The notes: generated by a model from the letters alone, not told the origin. DNA of 64,000 bases from Streptomyces microflavus (GCF_014650075.1 NZ_BMUG01000012.1:186001-250000), one strand, 5' to 3'. Counted from the stretch's first letter, positions 8,666 through 21,316 are shown. Translations and numbers: made by a program.

Positions 8666-8668
8666 CCC

Positions 8669-9385
8669 GTGGCGATCATCCCCACCGATCTACTCGACCG
8701 CATCCGCGCCCTGGAACGCCAGGTCAGGGAGTTGATGGGCAGCGCCAACACCACCCCGGCGCAGAACAGCATCGTGGGCGGCGAGGTGGTCATCGGCGAG
8801 CGCGGCCGGCTGCGGGTGCGCACCGCGGGCGACCAGGACCTCGTCTACCTGGGCCGGGTCGCGCCCGACCGCGACGAGGAGACCCCGCAGCAGGGTCTGG
8901 TCGTCCGCCGCGACGACGGCTCGCTGGCACTGACGGTGTGGACGGGGGCGCCGGACCCGACGGCGGTGCAGCCGGTACGGATCCTGGACCGCCGGGGCAA
9001 CGTGATCGTCGCCGACGACACCGTACGGGGCGGTCTCGCCCGCCCCTACATCCCGTACTCCCTGCCCGCCCCCGCCGACCCCACCCGCTGGGAGTCCACC
9101 ACCGCCACCACCTGGACCACGCTCCACCGGGGCCCCGGCCTCGTCCAGCACCCCCGCCTGCACTGCCGCATCGCGGCGGAGGGCGGGGCGGGCGGCGAGG
9201 TACGGCTCCTCGTGGACGGCGACCAGGTGGGGCCGGTGGGCGGGCCGGGGGCGGGGCTGGTGCTCACGGAGCGGATGGCGGCGGAGTACGGGGCGACGGT
9301 GACGTTCGAGATCCAGGCCAGGGTCACGACCCCCGGCACAACGATCCGCTGCCGCCCCCTGACCCTGTACGGCCTGGAGTCCTGA
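8669..9385 (+). CDS. Minor tail structural protein
   Basis: The GTG at 8669 follows GGAAGGAGTC and begins a 238-residue protein. Residues 1-30 form a short amphipathic helix (LLDRIRALERQVRELMGS), a probable oligomerisation coil. Next comes a beta-rich domain (VVIGERGRLRVRTAGDQDLVYLGRV) and a C-terminal beta-sandwich. This layout, a short coil followed by small beta domains, is common in actinophage tail-tip proteins encoded after the Gp37-like gene. No enzymatic motif is visible. Confidence 0.6.
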   Translation: MAIIPTDLLDRIRALERQVRELMGSANTTPAQNSIVGGEVVIGERGRLRVRTAGDQDLVYLGRVAPDRDEETPQQGLVVRRDDGSLALTVWTGAPDPTAVQPVRILDRRGNVIVADDTVRGGLARPYIPYSLPAPADPTRWESTTATTWTTLHRGPGLVQHPRLHCRIAAEGGAGGEVRLLVDGDQVGPVGGPGAGLVLTERMAAEYGATVTFEIQARVTTPGTTIRCRPLTLYGLES

Positions 9386-9424
9386 CCCCACCGGGGCTCA
9401 CCCCAGCCGGCCCGGCGCCCAGCC

Positions 9425-9603
9425 GGCCCGTCCGGCGCTTGAGGACGGAACCCTCGCGGAGGACGAACCCGCACCCATATCCAGCCCGTCCGGCGCTTGA
9501 GGACGGACCCGTCGCGAGGGACGAATCCGCACCTTCCTACCCCGCCCCCACGGGCACCCCTCCCCACCCCCAGGGTTCCGTCCTCAAACGCCGGACGGGC
9601 TGG
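9425..9603 (+). repeat. Streptomyces dispersed repeat: two direct copies and one inverted copy
   Basis: Copies begin near 9425 and 9483 in the same orientation, both containing CCCGTCCGGCGCTTGAGGAC. A third copy near 9574-9603 is inverted and contains GTCCTCAAACGCCGGACGGG. Each direct copy is followed by a related GAGGACGAA or GAGGGACGAA segment and CGCACC. The inverted copy can pair with either direct copy to form a long stem. Sequences of this kind are frequent between Streptomyces genes. Here they fill the gap before the tail-fibre gene and could act as a terminator or as a recombination scar. Confidence 0.75.
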
Positions 9604-9643
9604 TGGTGGGCCGCCCACCCACACACACCCCAAGGAGCCACCC

Positions 9644-11104
9644 GTGCTGCCAGAAACCATCCCCACAGTCACCCTCACCGCCCGCTACCTCACCCCCGAC
9701 GGCCGCCCCATGAGCGGCACCGTCGACTTCCGGCCGCCCGCCCTCCTCACCCACGCCGAGGAGGACCTCTTCCTGGGCGGCCCCACCCGCGCCACCCTCG
9801 ACCCGGAGGGCCGGCTCCGCATCGTGCTGCCCGCCACCGACGGCCCGGGCTGGAACCCGGCGGTGTGGACGTACACCGTCACCGAGAGGCTCTCCGGCCT
9901 CGGCCGCAACAGCCGCAGCTACCAGATCGTGCTGAGCGCCGACCACCCCACCGTCGACCTGGCCGACATCGCCCCGGCCGACCCGGCCAACCCCCAGTAC
10001 GTCGCCGTACCGGGCCCCGCGGGCCGCCCGGGCGAGCTCGGCCCGCAGGGCCCGGCCGGTCCCGCCGGAGCCGTGCACTCCGTCAACGGGAAGACCGACC
10101 CGGACATCCTCCTGACCGCCGCCGACGTCTCCGCCCTGGACGCCGCCCGGGCCGGCGCCCCCGGCGGCGTCGCCACCCTCGGCGCCGACGGCCTGGTCCC
10201 GGCCACCCAGCTCCCGGCCGGCGGCGGCGCCGTGGCCTCCGTCAACGGCAGGACCGGCAACGTGACCCTCGCCGCCACCGACGTCGGCGCCCTCTCCCAG
10301 GCCGCCGGAGACGCCCGCTACCTGGCCGTCGACGGCTCCCCCGTCACCTCGGTCAACGGCCGCACCGGCCCCGTCGTCCTGACCGCCGCCGATGTCTCGG
10401 CCGTGGCGAGCGGCGACGCCGTACTGCTCACCGGCGACCAGACCGTCCAGGGCACGAAGACCTTCGCCGCCCCGCCGCTCACCACCGTCACCCCCACCAC
10501 CGCCGACCAGCTCACCCGCCGCGGCTACGTGGACGCGGTCTCATCGGCGGGCAGCTGGTCCCCGTCCGCCGTGGGGTTCGCCGGATGGGCCTTCGACCCG
10601 GCGTGCGGCTCCGCCACCACCCCGCAGTACTGCATCAACGGCTGGGTCTACCTGATCGGCGTCCCTCTGCACGCGCAGACGACCGTACGGAACATCGCCT
10701 TCTACGTCCCTGGCTACGTCGGCAACACCCTGGGCCCGGCCTCCTTCGCCGGCCTCTACACGAGCGCCGGAGCCCGCGTCGGACTGACCGCCCCGCTGAA
10801 CACCCTGCTCTCCGCCACCGAGGGCAGGACCGTGGTCTGCCCGCTCACCACCGCGTACACCGCGGCCCCGGGCAACTACTGGGTGGCCCTGGTGGTCAAC
10901 GGCCCGAACCCCAGCAACAGCGGCCCCGCCTTCCTGCGCGGCTCCAGCGTCGGCCAGGCCCCGGGCGGCAGCGCCCGGATGCCGAACGCCTTCATCCGGC
11001 ACGGCCGCCTCAACGCCACCGGCCAGACCTCCCTGCCCGCTTCCTTCAACACGGCCAACATCACCGCCGACTCCAACGCGATCTGGGCCGCGCTCGCCTC
11101 CTGA
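9644..11104 (+). CDS. Tail fibre protein with collagen-like and VNG-TG repeats
   Basis: The GTG at 9644 follows AAGGAGCCACCC and gives 486 residues. Residues about 1-115 form an N-terminal domain. A short collagen-like run follows (PGPAGRPGELGPQGPAGPAG, about 120-145). Then come three fibre repeats of the type SVNGRTGNVTLAATDVGAL (about 145-270), which in other tail fibres form trimeric shafts. The C-terminal 200 residues are a non-repetitive beta-rich domain with FYVPGYVGNTLGPASFAGLY, a likely receptor-binding head. It would bind the target cell surface and set target range. The gene is followed by a strong hairpin. Confidence 0.75.
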   Translation: MLPETIPTVTLTARYLTPDGRPMSGTVDFRPPALLTHAEEDLFLGGPTRATLDPEGRLRIVLPATDGPGWNPAVWTYTVTERLSGLGRNSRSYQIVLSADHPTVDLADIAPADPANPQYVAVPGPAGRPGELGPQGPAGPAGAVHSVNGKTDPDILLTAADVSALDAARAGAPGGVATLGADGLVPATQLPAGGGAVASVNGRTGNVTLAATDVGALSQAAGDARYLAVDGSPVTSVNGRTGPVVLTAADVSAVASGDAVLLTGDQTVQGTKTFAAPPLTTVTPTTADQLTRRGYVDAVSSAGSWSPSAVGFAGWAFDPACGSATTPQYCINGWVYLIGVPLHAQTTVRNIAFYVPGYVGNTLGPASFAGLYTSAGARVGLTAPLNTLLSATEGRTVVCPLTTAYTAAPGNYWVALVVNGPNPSNSGPAFLRGSSVGQAPGGSARMPNAFIRHGRLNATGQTSLPASFNTANITADSNAIWAALAS

Positions 11105-11127
11105 CCCGCCGCACCCCGAGGCCCCTG

Positions 11128-11164
11128 AGCCCCGTACCGGACACACCCCCTCCGGTACGGGGCT
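11128..11164 (+). terminator. Hairpin terminator after the tail fibre gene
   Basis: The arms AGCCCCGTACCGGA and TCCGGTACGGGGCT are perfect 14-base complements around a nine-base loop. There is no U-run, as is usual in Streptomyces. It separates the structural genes from the lysis cassette. Confidence 0.7.
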
Positions 11165-11216
11165 CCGCCATGCCCGCCCCCGTACCCGTTCCCGTACACC
11201 GGAAGGACCGCCACCC

Positions 11217-12197
11217 GTGGCCACACCACTCACCGCCGACCGGCTGCTCGCCGCGCTGCACGCCGAAGGCGTCACCGTCGTCGAGCACCCGGGCTGGCGC
11301 ACCCACCACCGCAACCACAAGGGCGCCTGGGGCCCCGTGAACGGGGTGATGATCCACCACACCGTCAGCAGCGGAAGCGCGGCCTCCGTCGCCCTCTGCC
11401 GCGACGGCTACGCCGCCCTGCCCGGCCCGCTCTGCCACGGCGTGATCGACAAGGCGGGCACCGTCCACCTGGTCTCGGCGGGCCGCGCCAACCACGCGGG
11501 CGGCGGCGACCCGGCCGTGCTCCGGCGCGTCACCGCCGAGGACTACGGCGACCGGCCGCCCGCCCCCCGCGCCCACGACGGCAGCACCGGCGCCGTCGAC
11601 GGCAACGCCCGCTTCTACGGCTTCGAGTGCGTCAACCTCGGCAACGGCCGCGACCCCTGGCCCACCGCCCAGCTCGACGCGATCGAACGCGCGTCGGCGG
11701 CGATCTGCCGGGCCCACGGCTGGAGCGCCCGCTCCGTCATCGGCCACTCCGAGTGGTCGGCCGCGAAGATCGACCCGCGCGGCTTCACCATGCCGTCGAT
11801 GCGCACCCGCGTCACGACCCGCCTGGCCGCCCCGGCCAAGCCACCCACCAAGCCCACGAAGCCCACCCAGCCGTCCAAGCCCACCCAGCCCGCGAAGCCC
11901 AGCAACCCCACCGCCCCCACCAGCCCCACCACCCCCCGCTATCAGCCCTTCCCCGGCGCCTCCTTCTTCACCGCCCGCCCCAGCTCCCCCGTCATCACCG
12001 CGATGGGCCGCCGGCTGGCCGCCGAGGGATGTGGAACGTACGCCGTCGGCCCCGGCCCCCGCTGGACCGAGGCCGACCGCCGCTCGTACGCCGCCTGGCA
12101 GCGCAAGCTCGGGTTCCGTGGCTCGGAGGCCGACGGCTGGCCGGGCCGCACGTCCTGGAACGCGCTGAAGGTCCCGTACACCGCGAAGGTGCCGTAA
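11217..12197 (+). CDS. N-acetylmuramoyl-L-alanine amidase (endolysin) with peptidoglycan-binding domain
   Basis: The 326-residue protein has an Amidase_2-type catalytic domain (about residues 20-200): GVMIHHTVSSGS carries the first zinc histidine, CHGVIDKAGTVHLVSAGRANHAG follows, and GHSEWSAAKIDP carries the second. A Pro/Thr/Lys-rich linker (about 205-245, repeated KPTKPTQPSKP) leads to a C-terminal peptidoglycan-binding-like domain with AYAAWQRKLG and GWPGRTSWNAL. It would cleave the amide bond between muramic acid and the stem peptide. No signal peptide is seen, so it needs the holin-like proteins encoded next. The start is the GTG after GGAAGGACCGCCACCC. Confidence 0.85.
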   Translation: MATPLTADRLLAALHAEGVTVVEHPGWRTHHRNHKGAWGPVNGVMIHHTVSSGSAASVALCRDGYAALPGPLCHGVIDKAGTVHLVSAGRANHAGGGDPAVLRRVTAEDYGDRPPAPRAHDGSTGAVDGNARFYGFECVNLGNGRDPWPTAQLDAIERASAAICRAHGWSARSVIGHSEWSAAKIDPRGFTMPSMRTRVTTRLAAPAKPPTKPTKPTQPSKPTQPAKPSNPTAPTSPTTPRYQPFPGASFFTARPSSPVITAMGRRLAAEGCGTYAVGPGPRWTEADRRSYAAWQRKLGFRGSEADGWPGRTSWNALKVPYTAKVP

Positions 12198-12216
12198 ACC
12201 GAGTGAGGAACCTGCC

Positions 12217-12444
12217 ATGTCCGACGCCGCCCGGCGTACCGCCCGTACCGTCCTGCAGACGGCCCTCGCCCTTGCCGTGCTCCTGCCCGCACTCGTGGAC
12301 GCGTCCGGCGTCCCCGCGACCCTGCCCCGGGTCGCCGGGGCCCTGGCCGTCGCGGGCGCGGTGACCCGGGTGATGGCCCTGCCGGGCGTCCAGGCCCTGC
12401 TCCCGCGCTGGCTGCGCACCGAACCGCCGGAGGGCCGCCCATGA
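12217..12444 (+). CDS. Holin-like small membrane protein
   Basis: The 75-residue protein has a basic start, a hydrophobic helix at about residues 13-29 (LQTALALAVLLPALVD), a second weaker one at about 40-58 (VAGALAVAGAVTRVMAL), and a charged tail. A small two-helix membrane protein directly after an endolysin is the usual form of a holin, which would open the membrane to the amidase. The sequence family itself is not specific. It overlaps the next gene by four bases (ATGA). A GAGGAACC ribosome site precedes the ATG. Confidence 0.6.
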   Translation: MSDAARRTARTVLQTALALAVLLPALVDASGVPATLPRVAGALAVAGAVTRVMALPGVQALLPRWLRTEPPEGRP

Positions 12445-12701
12445 CCGATACCGACCCGAACAACCCGGTGGCCGTCGCCCTGGAGCTGGAGCGGATGCGC
12501 GGCAGCCTGGAGGCCGGCTTCGCCCGCGCCGACGGGCAGCTGGCCCTGCTCGTGCAGCGGAGCGACCAGACCGACAAGCAGCTCGCCGACCATGAGACCC
12601 GCCTGGACCTGCTGGAACGTTCCCGCTGGCCGCTGGCGAGCATCGCCGCGCTCACCGCGACGGCCGGCGTCGCCATCGCCGTATGGGAGACGCTCCGCTG
12701 A
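12441..12701 (+). CDS. Second holin-like or spanin-like protein with coiled coil and C-terminal membrane helix
   Basis: The 86-residue product has an acidic N-terminus, a heptad-like helical segment (ALELERMRGSLEAGFARADG and LADHETRLDLLERS) and one C-terminal transmembrane helix (ASIAALTATAGVAIAVW). This resembles XhlA-type lysis accessory proteins and small antiholins. It overlaps the previous holin-like gene, so the pair is probably translated together. It is the last gene of the tail and lysis module before the convergent rpoC. Confidence 0.55.
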   Translation: MTDTDPNNPVAVALELERMRGSLEAGFARADGQLALLVQRSDQTDKQLADHETRLDLLERSRWPLASIAALTATAGVAIAVWETLR

Positions 12702-12727
12702 ACCCGGACCGGCCCCGCACACGCCGA

Positions 12728-12766
12728 AGGGCGGCCACCCCCTGATGTGAAAGGGGTGACCGCCCT
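12728..12766. terminator. Bidirectional hairpin between the lysis cassette and rpoC
   Basis: The arms AGGGCGGCCACCCC and GGGGTGACCGCCCT are complementary over 14 bases with one mismatch around an 11-base loop. Read from the minus strand the mismatch becomes a G-U pair, so the hairpin is better formed in the rpoC transcript. It lies between convergent genes and probably stops both. Confidence 0.75.
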
Positions 12767-12792
12767 CAGGCGTTCAAGCGACGAGCACTCGC

Positions 12793-16692
<3,900 letters not shown>

Positions 16693-16822
16693 TTGTCGTC
16701 AATCCCTCTTTCGGGGGTTCGAGCCCCCTCGCTCGGAAGCGAGAAATCGGGGCACTTCAGCAATGGTCTGAACGGGTCCGGGGAGAGCCGGCCGGATCAC
16801 AGGGATCCGGCCGGCGAACCCG

Positions 16823-19800
16823 TCAGACCTCTTCGACGCTGCTCGGCTCTCGCCGGGACAGGTCGATACCGAGCTCCTCCGCTGCGCGGAAGACGTCCTC
16901 GTCCGTGTCGCGCATCTCGATGGACATGCCGTCCGAGGACAGCACCTCCACGTTGAGGCAGAGCGACTGCATTTCCTTGATGAGCACCTTGAAGGACTCG
17001 GGGATGCCCGGCTCGGGGATGTTCTCGCCCTTGACGATGGCCTCGTAGACCTTCACGCGGCCGGTCACGTCGTCGGACTTGATCGTCAGCAGCTCCTGGA
17101 GTGCGTACGCGGCGCCGTATGCCTCCAGCGCCCACACCTCCATCTCACCGAAGCGCTGTCCACCGAACTGAGCCTTACCACCCAGCGGCTGCTGGGTGAT
17201 CATGGAGTACGGACCGGTCGAACGCGCGTGCAGCTTGTCGTCGACCAGGTGGTGGAGCTTGAGGATGTACATGAACCCGACCGAGACCGGCTCCGGGAAC
17301 GGCTCGCCGGAGCGGCCGTCGTAGAGCTGGGCCTTGCCGGAGGGCTGCACCAGGCGGTCGCCGTCGCGGTTGGGGATCGTGGCCTGGAAGAGGCCGGAGA
17401 TCTCGTCCTCGCGCGCACCGTCGAAGACGGGCGTGGCGACGTTGGTGCCCGGGGGGACCTGGTCGGCACCGATGGACTGCAGGCGCTTGGCCCACTCGTC
17501 ACCGAGGCCGGAGACGTCCCAGCCGCGGCTGGCGAGCCAGCCGAGGTGGATCTCCAGGACCTGTCCCGGGTTCATTCGGGACGGGACACCCAGCGGGTTG
17601 AGGATGATGTCGACCGGGGTGCCGTCCTCCAGGAACGGCATGTCCTCGATCGGCAGGATCTTCGAGATGACGCCCTTGTTGCCGTGACGGCCGGCGAGCT
17701 TGTCACCATCGGTGATCTTGCGCTTCTGCGCGACGTAGACGCGGACCAGCTGGTTCACGCCCGGCGGCAGTTCGTCGCCCTCTTCGCGGTCGAAGACGCG
17801 GACGCCGATGACCTTGCCGATCTCACCGTGCGGCACCTTCAGCGAGGTGTCGCGCACCTCGCGCGCCTTCTCACCGAAGATCGCGCGGAGCAGGCGCTCC
17901 TCGGGGGTCAGCTCGGTCTCACCCTTGGGCGTGACCTTGCCGACGAGGATGTCACCGGCGACGACCTCGGCACCGATACGGATGATGCCGCGCTCGTCGA
18001 GGTCGGCGAGGACCTCTTCGGAGACGTTCGGGATGTCCCGGGTGATCTCCTCCGGGCCGAGCTTGGTGTCACGGGCGTCGACCTCGTGCTCCTCGATGTG
18101 GATCGAGGAGAGGACGTCGTCCTGCACGAGGCGCTGCGACAGGATGATCGCGTCCTCGTAGTTGTGACCCTCCCACGGCATGAACGCCACGAGGAGGTTC
18201 TTGCCGAGGGCCATCTCACCGTTCTCGGTGGCCGGACCGTCGGCGAGGACCTGCTCCGCGATGACCCGGTCGCCCTCGGAGACGACGACCTTCTGGTTCA
18301 CCGAGGTGCCCTGGTTGGAGCGCATGAACTTGGCGATGCGGTACGTGGTGTACGTGCCGTCGTCGTTCGTGACGGTGATGTAGTCCGCGGAGACCTCCTG
18401 GACCACACCGTCCTTCTCGGCCTTGAGCACGTCACCGGCGTCGGTGGCGCAGCGGTACTCCATGCCGGTGCCCACGAGCGGGGCCTCGGACTTGATGAGC
18501 GGCACCGCCTGGCGCATCATGTTCGCGCCCATGAGGGCACGGTTGGCGTCGTCGTGCTCCAGGAACGGGATCATCGCGGTGGCGACGGACACCATCTGGC
18601 GCGGCGAGACGTCCATGTAGTCGACGTCCGTGCCGGGCACGTAGTCGACCTCTCCGCCACGACGGCGGACCAGGACGCGGGGCTCGGTGAAGCGCAGCTC
18701 GTCGGAGAGGATCGCGTTCGCCTGGGCGATGACGAAGCGGTCCTCCTCGTCGGCCGTGATGTAGTCGACCTCGTCGGTGACCTGACCGTCGACGACCTTG
18801 CGGTACGGCGTCTCGATGAAGCCGAACGCGTTGACGCGGCCGTACGAGGCGAGCGAACCGATCAGGCCGATGTTCGGGCCTTCAGGGGTCTCGATCGGAC
18901 ACATGCGCCCGTAGTGGGACGGGTGCACGTCACGGACCTCGAAGCCGGCCCGCTCACGGGAGAGACCACCCGGGCCAAGAGCCGACAGGCGGCGCTTGTG
19001 GGTGAGACCCGACAGCGGGTTGTTCTGGTCCATGAACTGCGACAGCTGGCTGGTGCCGAAGAACTCCTTGATGGAGGCGACGACCGGCCGGATGTTGATC
19101 AGGGTCTGCGGCGTGATCGCCTCGACGTCCTGGGTCGTCATGCGCTCACGCACGACGCGCTCCATCCGCGCCAGGCCCGTACGGACCTGGTTCTGGATGA
19201 GCTCGCCGACGTTGCGCAGACGACGGTTGCCGAAGTGGTCGATGTCGTCGGTCTCGACGACGATCTCCCGGCCCGACTCCCCGGTCGTCTCGGTCTCACC
19301 GGCGTGCAGCTTGACCAGGTACTTGATGGTCGCGATGACGTCGTCGCTGGTGAGGACTCCGGCGTCCAGCGGCTCATCGGCGCCGAGCTTCTTGTTCACC
19401 TTGTAGCGGCCGACCTTCGCGAGGTCGTAGCGCTTCGGGTTGAAGTAGAGGTTCTCGAGCAGCGTCTGAGCGGCTTCGCGGGTGGGCGGCTCGCCGGGGC
19501 GCAGCTTGCGGTAGATGTCGAGCAGCGCGTCGTCCTGGCCCTGGGTGTGGTCCTTCTCCAGGGTGGCGCGCATGGACTCGTACTCGCCGAACTCTTCGAG
19601 GATCTGCTCGGTCGTCCAGCCGAGAGCCTTGAGGAGGACGGTGACGGACTGCTTGCGCTTGCGGTCGATACGGACACCGACCATGTCGCGCTTGTCGATC
19701 TCCATCTCCAGCCAGGCACCCCGGGAAGGGATGATCTTGGCGGAGAAGATGTCCTTGTCGGACGTCTTGTCGATGGAGGAGTCGAAGTAGACACCCGGCG

Positions 19801-20308
19801 AGCGGACCAGCTGCGACACGACGACACGCTCGGTGCCGTTGATGACGAAGGTGCCCTTGTTGGTCATGAGCGGGAAATCGCCCATGAAGACCGTCTGGGA
19901 CTTGATCTCGCCGGTCTCGTTGTTGGTGAACTCGGCCGTGACGAAGAGCGGCGCGGCGAACGTGAAGTCGCGCTCCTTGCACTCGTCGATCGAGTTCTTC
20001 GGGGGCTCGAAGCGGTGGTCGCGGAACGTAAGCGACATCGACCCGGAGAAGTCCTCGATCGGTGAGATCTCCTCGAAGATCTCCTCCAGGCCGGACTTGG
20101 TGGGGACGTCCTGTCCACTGTCCAGAGCAGCCTCGACGCGAGCCTTCCAGGCGGCGTTACCGAGGAGCCAGTCAAAGCTCTCGGTCTGCAGCGCGAGGAG
20201 GTTCGGAACCTCGAGGGGCTCCTTGATCTTTGCAAAAGAGATGCGCAGCGGGGCGGTGCTGGCACCGTTGTTCGTATTCGCGGTCGAGGCGTTGCGCGAG
20301 GCGGCCAA
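16823..20308 (-). CDS. rpoB: DNA-directed RNA polymerase subunit beta
   Basis: I chose the TTG at 20308, which gives MAASRNASTANTN and 1161 residues, the length I recall for Streptomyces. AAGGA lies 11 bases upstream. An in-frame start at 20404 would add 32 residues unlike any beta subunit. The rifampicin region near residues 420-450 (FGTSQLSQFMDQNNPLSG, then LTHKRRLSAL) carries the sensitive-type Asp, His and Ser residues. The RPDLVGTGMEYRCATDAG-like and GEMEVWALEAYGAAYALQE segments are present near the catalytic and C-terminal regions. It is transcribed from the promoter at 20492-20520 and possibly by read-through from rplJL. Confidence 0.98.
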   Translation of the reverse strand: MAASRNASTANTNNGASTAPLRISFAKIKEPLEVPNLLALQTESFDWLLGNAAWKARVEAALDSGQDVPTKSGLEEIFEEISPIEDFSGSMSLTFRDHRFEPPKNSIDECKERDFTFAAPLFVTAEFTNNETGEIKSQTVFMGDFPLMTNKGTFVINGTERVVVSQLVRSPGVYFDSSIDKTSDKDIFSAKIIPSRGAWLEMEIDKRDMVGVRIDRKRKQSVTVLLKALGWTTEQILEEFGEYESMRATLEKDHTQGQDDALLDIYRKLRPGEPPTREAAQTLLENLYFNPKRYDLAKVGRYKVNKKLGADEPLDAGVLTSDDVIATIKYLVKLHAGETETTGESGREIVVETDDIDHFGNRRLRNVGELIQNQVRTGLARMERVVRERMTTQDVEAITPQTLINIRPVVASIKEFFGTSQLSQFMDQNNPLSGLTHKRRLSALGPGGLSRERAGFEVRDVHPSHYGRMCPIETPEGPNIGLIGSLASYGRVNAFGFIETPYRKVVDGQVTDEVDYITADEEDRFVIAQANAILSDELRFTEPRVLVRRRGGEVDYVPGTDVDYMDVSPRQMVSVATAMIPFLEHDDANRALMGANMMRQAVPLIKSEAPLVGTGMEYRCATDAGDVLKAEKDGVVQEVSADYITVTNDDGTYTTYRIAKFMRSNQGTSVNQKVVVSEGDRVIAEQVLADGPATENGEMALGKNLLVAFMPWEGHNYEDAIILSQRLVQDDVLSSIHIEEHEVDARDTKLGPEEITRDIPNVSEEVLADLDERGIIRIGAEVVAGDILVGKVTPKGETELTPEERLLRAIFGEKAREVRDTSLKVPHGEIGKVIGVRVFDREEGDELPPGVNQLVRVYVAQKRKITDGDKLAGRHGNKGVISKILPIEDMPFLEDGTPVDIILNPLGVPSRMNPGQVLEIHLGWLASRGWDVSGLGDEWAKRLQSIGADQVPPGTNVATPVFDGAREDEISGLFQATIPNRDGDRLVQPSGKAQLYDGRSGEPFPEPVSVGFMYILKLHHLVDDKLHARSTGPYSMITQQPLGGKAQFGGQRFGEMEVWALEAYGAAYALQELLTIKSDDVTGRVKVYEAIVKGENIPEPGIPESFKVLIKEMQSLCLNVEVLSSDGMSIEMRDTDEDVFRAAEELGIDLSRREPSSVEEV

Positions 20309-20491
20309 GAGGGGGTCCTTCCGAGGGCTCGGACTCACTACGCGCGTACCGGTCCCACATTGGACAAAGAGACACATCATCCCGAGTCGACCCGAAAGGG
20401 CCACCTCGGAGAGGAATCAGTCATCGATGCTCAAGCGTGGGTATGCCCCTGGTGACGGGCAGGAGGCAGCTAACAGGCAGCGCAAAGGGTC

Positions 20492-20520
20492 AGTGTAGCC
20501 AAGCGGCACACTGATGTCCA
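20492..20520 (-). promoter_or_regulatory. rpoB promoter
   Basis: On the minus strand, TGGACA (20520-20515) and TACACT (20497-20492) are separated by exactly 17 bases, close to the sigma-HrdB consensus. Transcription would begin near 20485, giving an untranslated leader of about 175 bases before the TTG start. The sequence just after the -10 box (CTGACCCTTTGCGCTGCC) is one I recall upstream of rpoB in other actinobacteria. The whole gap 20309-20932 holds this promoter, the leader and the terminator at 20848, with no further gene. Confidence 0.7.
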
Positions 20521-20847
20521 GTCGGGGTTCTCAGAGACCCACGTTGCTCTCAACAGCTGTTCTCAACTACCTATGTGTCTGGCCCTCGCGCGGGGTGCGC
20601 TCTTCTTTACTGCCCTCTTCACTCTCGATCCATGCCTCGGATACGGATCGAAGTGATGACGCGTCCTGAGAATTGCGCGCCGCGTGCCGTTCGTCAAGAC
20701 CCACCGGGTCGGGACGGGGCCCCAGGAGCTTTCCCCGGCCGCCCCCGCAAGGCCCGCAGGGGGCCCCTGAGCGCCCCGCGAGAGGCGCACGGCGAAGATC
20801 ACCCTACTCGTCACCGGCGGAAGTTCAAGGCAGCCGCCACGGGTACG

Positions 20848-20885
20848 CCGAAGGGCGACCACCCGGATGGGTGATCGCCCTTCGG
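20848..20885 (-). terminator. Terminator after rplL
   Basis: The arms CCGAAGGGCGACCACCC and GGGTGATCGCCCTTCGG pair over 17 bases with one mismatch around a four-base loop, and GTACG flanks extend the stem. It lies 47 bases after the rplL stop and would end or attenuate the rplJL transcript before rpoB. Confidence 0.75.
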
Positions 20886-20932
20886 TACGGGCGCGTGACG
20901 CGCCCGAGGGGAGTCCGTGGACTCCCGAGGTG

Positions 20933-21316
20933 TTACTTGACCTCGACGGAAGCGCCGGCGGCCTTGAGGGACTCGGCAGCCTTGTCGGCGGCCTCCTTGG
21001 CGACCTTCTCGAGGACCGGCTTCGGGGTGCCGTCGACGAGGTCCTTGGCCTCCTTGAGACCCAGCGAGGTCAGCTCACGCACGACCTTGATGACCTGGAT
21101 CTTCTTCTCGCCGGCACCGGTGAGGATGACGTCGAACTCGTCCTGCTCCTCCGGGGCGTCGGCAACGGCGCCCGGGCCGGCCGGACCGGCGACGGCGACG
21201 GCCGCGGCGGCGGTGACGTCGAACTTCTCCTCGAAGGCCTTGACGAACTCGGAGAGCTCGATGAGGGTCATGCCCTCGAACTGCGCGAGCAGGTCGTCCT
21301 GGGACAGCTTCGCCAT
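20933..21316 (-). CDS. rplL: 50S ribosomal protein L7/L12
   Basis: The 127-residue acidic protein has the L7/L12 plan: an N-terminal dimerisation helix pair (LLAQFEGMTLIELSEFVKAFEEKF), an Ala/Gly hinge (AVAVAGPAGPGAVADAPEEQ) and the C-terminal factor-binding domain with KKIQVIKVVRELTSLGLKEA and DLVDGTPKPVLE. Dimers on L10 form the ribosomal stalk that recruits translation GTPases. It follows rplJ by 84 bases in the same transcript. Confidence 0.97.
   Translation of the reverse strand: MAKLSQDDLLAQFEGMTLIELSEFVKAFEEKFDVTAAAAVAVAGPAGPGAVADAPEEQDEFDVILTGAGEKKIQVIKVVRELTSLGLKEAKDLVDGTPKPVLEKVAKEAADKAAESLKAAGASVEVK

Noticed and set aside
7792..11340. An 1182-residue open frame on the + strand across several tail genes
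   Set aside because: It crosses three tail genes in another frame and consists of Arg/Pro/Gly/His-rich shadow sequence.
1..12701. Contractile (R-type or eCIS-like) injection system
   Set aside because: No sheath, baseplate spike or AAA ATPase gene is visible. The components match a non-contractile siphophage tail.
17228..20065. A 945-residue open frame on the + strand opposite rpoB
   Set aside because: Antisense shadow of rpoB, with no domain-like sequence.
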